Origin: an uncultured Dyadobacter sp.
Lineage (GTDB): Bacteria; Bacteroidota; Bacteroidia; Cytophagales; Spirosomataceae
DNA: 16,803 bases
Direction: 5' to 3'
Assembly: GCA_946481035.1 (NCBI GenBank)
Contig: CAMLNK010000007.1
Span: 1 to 16,803, forward strand
Shown here: in pieces, positions 14,732 to 16,803 of the stretch
Position numbering within the stretch: position 1 is the stretch's first letter
Layout: the number at the start of each line of letters is the position of its first letter
Program-made: the position numbers and the translations under genes
Notes under the pieces: generated by a model
Databases searched by the model: none
Told to the model about the DNA's origin: nothing
Seen by the model: the letters and a program-made list of their open reading frames with translations, nothing else

Positions 14732-16028
14732 GCACGCATCTCCGCTAGCGGTGCTGGGCGGTGTCGATAGCGGCGGTCAGAATGTGTACGTGGCCGAAAT
14801 TTGCAAGTCGCTCGCCAGGCTGGGGTATACCATCGATATTTTTACAAGGAAAGATGATGAAGACCTCCCGGAAGTCGTCGACTGGCTGCCGGGCATCCGG
14901 GTCGTGCATGTGGAGGCAGGACCTGCGCGTGAAGTACCGAAAGAGCAATTATTGGGTTTTATGGATGAATTTACGGCCAGTATGGTAGCATTTATCCGCC
15001 GCCTGTCTCTGGAATATGAGCTGGTTCATGCCAATTTCTTCATGTCGGGGCTGGTAGCGTCGAAGATCAAGCGAATGCTGGGTATTCCGTATGTGATCAC
15101 ATTTCATGCCCTGGGCAGGATCAGGATGATCCATCAGAAAGAAAACGATGCGTTTCCTGCGTCGAGGCTGGATATCGAGCAGATGATCGTGGAAGACGCG
15201 GATTATATTATTGCCGAATGTCCGCAGGATAAGCAGGATCTCATTGAGCATTACAACGCCGACCCGACGCGCGTTACCATTATTCCCTGCGGGTTTAGTT
15301 CGGACGAATTTGGGCCGGGAGTTTCGAAAGCAGGTGCGCGAAGGCGGCTGGGTTTACGCAGGAATGACGTGGTGCTGCTGCAACTGGGCAGGATCGTACC
15401 ACGGAAGGGCGTCGATAATGTGATCCGGGCGATGCATTATTTGAAAGAAATACCCAATATCAAACTGCTCGTGGTGGGCGGCTCCGACGAAAAGCCCGAT
15501 TTCGACCGCGATCCGGAGTTCAGGCGGCTCAAAGCGCTGGCCGAAGCGGAAGGTGTTGAAAGTAAGGTCATTTTCACCGGTCGCAGGAACCGCAGACAAT
15601 TGAAATATTACTACCGGGCAGCGGATTTTTTTATTTCAACGCCGTGGTACGAGCCATTCGGCATTACCCCGCTCGAAGCCATGGCCTGCGGTACGCCGGT
15701 GATCGGCTCGGATGTGGGGGGCATTAAATACACCGTGGTGCATAGCGAAACCGGTTTCCTGGTGCCGCCGCACGATCCGGCAGCGCTGGCGGAAGCGGTG
15801 AAGACTGGTATTTCCTGCCCCGAACAGTATCGTCGGCTCTGCCGGAATGCATTGCAGCGCGTGAATGAAAACTTCACATGGTCGTTCGTCGCGCAGAAGG
15901 CCGACGGGCTATACATGCGGGTGATGGGCGAACGCAAAATCAGGCCGGCTTACCTGCTGGATCTGAGAAGGACCCAGACCAAACCGTTGGGTGGTTATCA
16001 GGCAAATGCAATTACATATGCTTCATGA
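14703..16028 (+). CDS. Glycosyltransferase family 4 (sucrose-phosphate-synthase/MshA-like)
   Basis: 441-residue retaining GT-B glycosyltransferase. Near the N-terminus is GGVDSGGQNVYVAE (19-32), the signature seen in sucrose-phosphate synthase and MshA-like GT4 enzymes that contacts the nucleotide sugar and acceptor. Further marks are VITFHALGRIRMIHQKE (131-147), IPCGFSSDEFGP (194-205), QLGRIVPRKGVDNVI (227-241) and the intact EX7E motif in YEPFGITPLEAMACGTP (316-332, Glu317 and Glu325). The start at 14703 gives the classic first beta-strand. A longer frame from 14610 would lie inside the previous gene. It overlaps that gene by 29 bases and the HAD gene by 11, so all are translated from one transcript. 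Sucrose synthesis is not implied by the neighbours; a sugar transfer in the carbamoylated glycan pathway is more likely. Confidence 0.94.
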   Translation: MKRKIAFISEHASPLAVLGGVDSGGQNVYVAEICKSLARLGYTIDIFTRKDDEDLPEVVDWLPGIRVVHVEAGPAREVPKEQLLGFMDEFTASMVAFIRRLSLEYELVHANFFMSGLVASKIKRMLGIPYVITFHALGRIRMIHQKENDAFPASRLDIEQMIVEDADYIIAECPQDKQDLIEHYNADPTRVTIIPCGFSSDEFGPGVSKAGARRRLGLRRNDVVLLQLGRIVPRKGVDNVIRAMHYLKEIPNIKLLVVGGSDEKPDFDRDPEFRRLKALAEAEGVESKVIFTGRRNRRQLKYYYRAADFFISTPWYEPFGITPLEAMACGTPVIGSDVGGIKYTVVHSETGFLVPPHDPAALAEAVKTGISCPEQYRRLCRNALQRVNENFTWSFVAQKADGLYMRVMGERKIRPAYLLDLRRTQTKPLGGYQANAITYAS

Positions 16029-16605
16029 ATTGGTAAAAGCCGTTTTTCTGGACAAAGATGGCACGCTTATCCGCGACGAACCCTATAATGTCGACCCCGC
16101 GAAGGTCGTATTTGAAGATGACGTCTTTGAAGGGCTGCGAACGTTACAGGGCGACGGCTACCGGCTGGTAATCATTTCGAACCAGCCGGGGCTTAGCATG
16201 GGTTTGTTTTCGCAAACCGAACTCGATGCGCTGGTACATTATTTCGAAGACCGTTTTGCGGAAAATGGCGTTATGCTGGCTGGATTCTACTATTGTCCGC
16301 ATTTGCCGGCCACCGCCGAGGCCGCGTGCGATTGCCGCAAGCCCGAGCCGGGCCTGCTGTTTCGCGCCGCTCGGGAGCTGCATATTGACCTGGGCCGGTC
16401 CTGGATGATCGGGGATATTCTGAACGACGTTGAAGCAGGAAAGCGGGCGGGCTGCCGTACGGTACTGCTCGACAACGGCAATGAAACCGAGTGGGAAACC
16501 GGCCCTTACCGCGAGCCGGACTACACTACCCGGTATTTCCTCGATGCCACCGATTATATCACCGCGCAAACTATTTCCTCGGATGATACCACCCAATTAC
16601 CGTAA
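16018..16605 (+). CDS. gmhB: HAD-IIIA phosphatase, GmhB-like (heptose bisphosphate phosphatase)
   Basis: 195-residue HAD-superfamily phosphatase of the histidinol-phosphate/GmhB group. GmhB removes the 7-phosphate from D-glycero-D-manno-heptose 1,7-bisphosphate in ADP-heptose synthesis. Motif I is FLDKDGTLIRDEPYNV (nucleophile Asp12, Asp14), motif II is VIISNQPG, motif III is the RKPEPG region, and motif IV is SWMIGDILNDVEAG. The zinc-binding loop typical of GmhB is present as CPHLP followed by CDCRKPEPG. Frames allow starts at 15991, 16006 or 16018; 16018 gives the usual short lead before motif I. It overlaps the previous gene by 11 bases and the next by 23. With two GT9 genes nearby, the heptose route is the best reading. 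A different sugar-phosphate substrate is possible, so the symbol is provisional. Confidence 0.87.
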   Translation: MLHELVKAVFLDKDGTLIRDEPYNVDPAKVVFEDDVFEGLRTLQGDGYRLVIISNQPGLSMGLFSQTELDALVHYFEDRFAENGVMLAGFYYCPHLPATAEAACDCRKPEPGLLFRAARELHIDLGRSWMIGDILNDVEAGKRAGCRTVLLDNGNETEWETGPYREPDYTTRYFLDATDYITAQTISSDDTTQLP

Positions 16606-16803
16606 CGTCCTGTGCATCCGGGCCGATAATATGGGCGACGTGATCATGTCGTCGCCGGCCATGCGTGCCCTGAAAGAATCGTTCGGGAGCCGAATTACCT
16701 TGCTCACATCACCTGCGGGGAGCATTGTTGCGCCCTACCTGGCCTGCGTCGATGATGTGATCGTCGCTTCGTTGCCCTGGGTGAAAAGCGAAGGCATGGA
16801 TAG
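16583..16803 (+). CDS. Glycosyltransferase family 9 protein, N-terminal part; runs off the right edge
   Basis: An open frame of 73 codons from the ATG at 16583, still open at the edge. It reads MIPPNYRNVLCIRADNMGDV followed by IMSSPAMRALKESFGSRI, then TLLTSPAGSIVAPYL and CVDDVIVASLPW. The pattern of Arg and Gly-Asp in the first helix start, the SPAMRALK helix and the second strand-helix match the start of GT9 heptosyltransferases. Such proteins are about 340-380 residues, so most lies beyond the window. Its start overlaps the HAD gene by 23 bases. It continues the plus-strand glycan operon and gives the locus a second GT9, distinct from the one at 9803-10804. Confidence 0.9.
   Translation, partial: MIPPNYRNVLCIRADNMGDVIMSSPAMRALKESFGSRITLLTSPAGSIVAPYLACVDDVIVASLPWVKSEGMD

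Noticed and set aside
1..16803. tRNA, rRNA, CRISPR arrays, transposases or phage genes
   Set aside because: None was found on reading both strands. No repeated spacer pattern, cloverleaf or transposase motif was seen.

Overview
The window looks like chromosomal DNA of a moderately GC-rich Gram-negative bacterium. It is most likely a Bacteroidota of the Cytophagales (Dyadobacter/Spirosoma-like). The reasons are A/T-rich leaders without clear Shine-Dalgarno motifs, Rcp1-like single-domain receivers, and a stress-gene set that I associate with that group. This assignment is an inference from gene content and style, not from a marker gene. I see no rRNA, tRNA, CRISPR array or insertion sequence.

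Left part (1-9782) is a patchwork of short transcription units with a general-stress flavour. On the minus strand, a DUF892 ferritin-like gene precedes a clade-2 KatE-type catalase that runs off the left edge. A small unknown gene (1349-1786) and a phosphoribosyltransferase (2080-2766) follow on the plus strand. The phosphoribosyltransferase is preceded by a strong terminator-like hairpin 20 bases before its start codon. A minus-strand signalling operon (4856-2763) encodes a double-receiver protein, a histidine-kinase-like protein with a degraded ATP site, and a single-domain receiver. Divergent from it is a metallo-beta-lactamase-fold hydrolase gene interrupted by an in-frame TGA. Next come a small helical unknown protein, a bidirectional terminator, a minus-strand pair (small membrane protein, then SDR oxidoreductase), and a plus-strand pair (Gfo/Idh/MocA oxidoreductase and an unknown protein).

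Right part (9803-16803) is a divergently organised glycan-biosynthesis locus. Leftward from about 13.5 kb are a NodU/CmcH-type carbamoyltransferase, a family 2 glycosyltransferase with C-terminal membrane segments, and a GT9 heptosyltransferase-like protein, coupled by TAATG and ATGA overlaps. Rightward from 13718 are a GT4-like glycosyltransferase with an altered EX7E motif, a second GT4 with the sucrose-phosphate-synthase/MshA-like N-terminal signature, a GmhB-like HAD phosphatase with a zinc motif, and the start of a second GT9 protein cut by the right edge. All four overlap. The parts fit assembly of a heptose-containing, probably carbamoylated surface or exported glycan whose structure cannot be read from the sequence.

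The points most worth a second look are the carbamoyltransferase/heptose glycan locus, the TGA-split hydrolase, the degenerate kinase flanked by three receiver domains, and the structured leader before the phosphoribosyltransferase.
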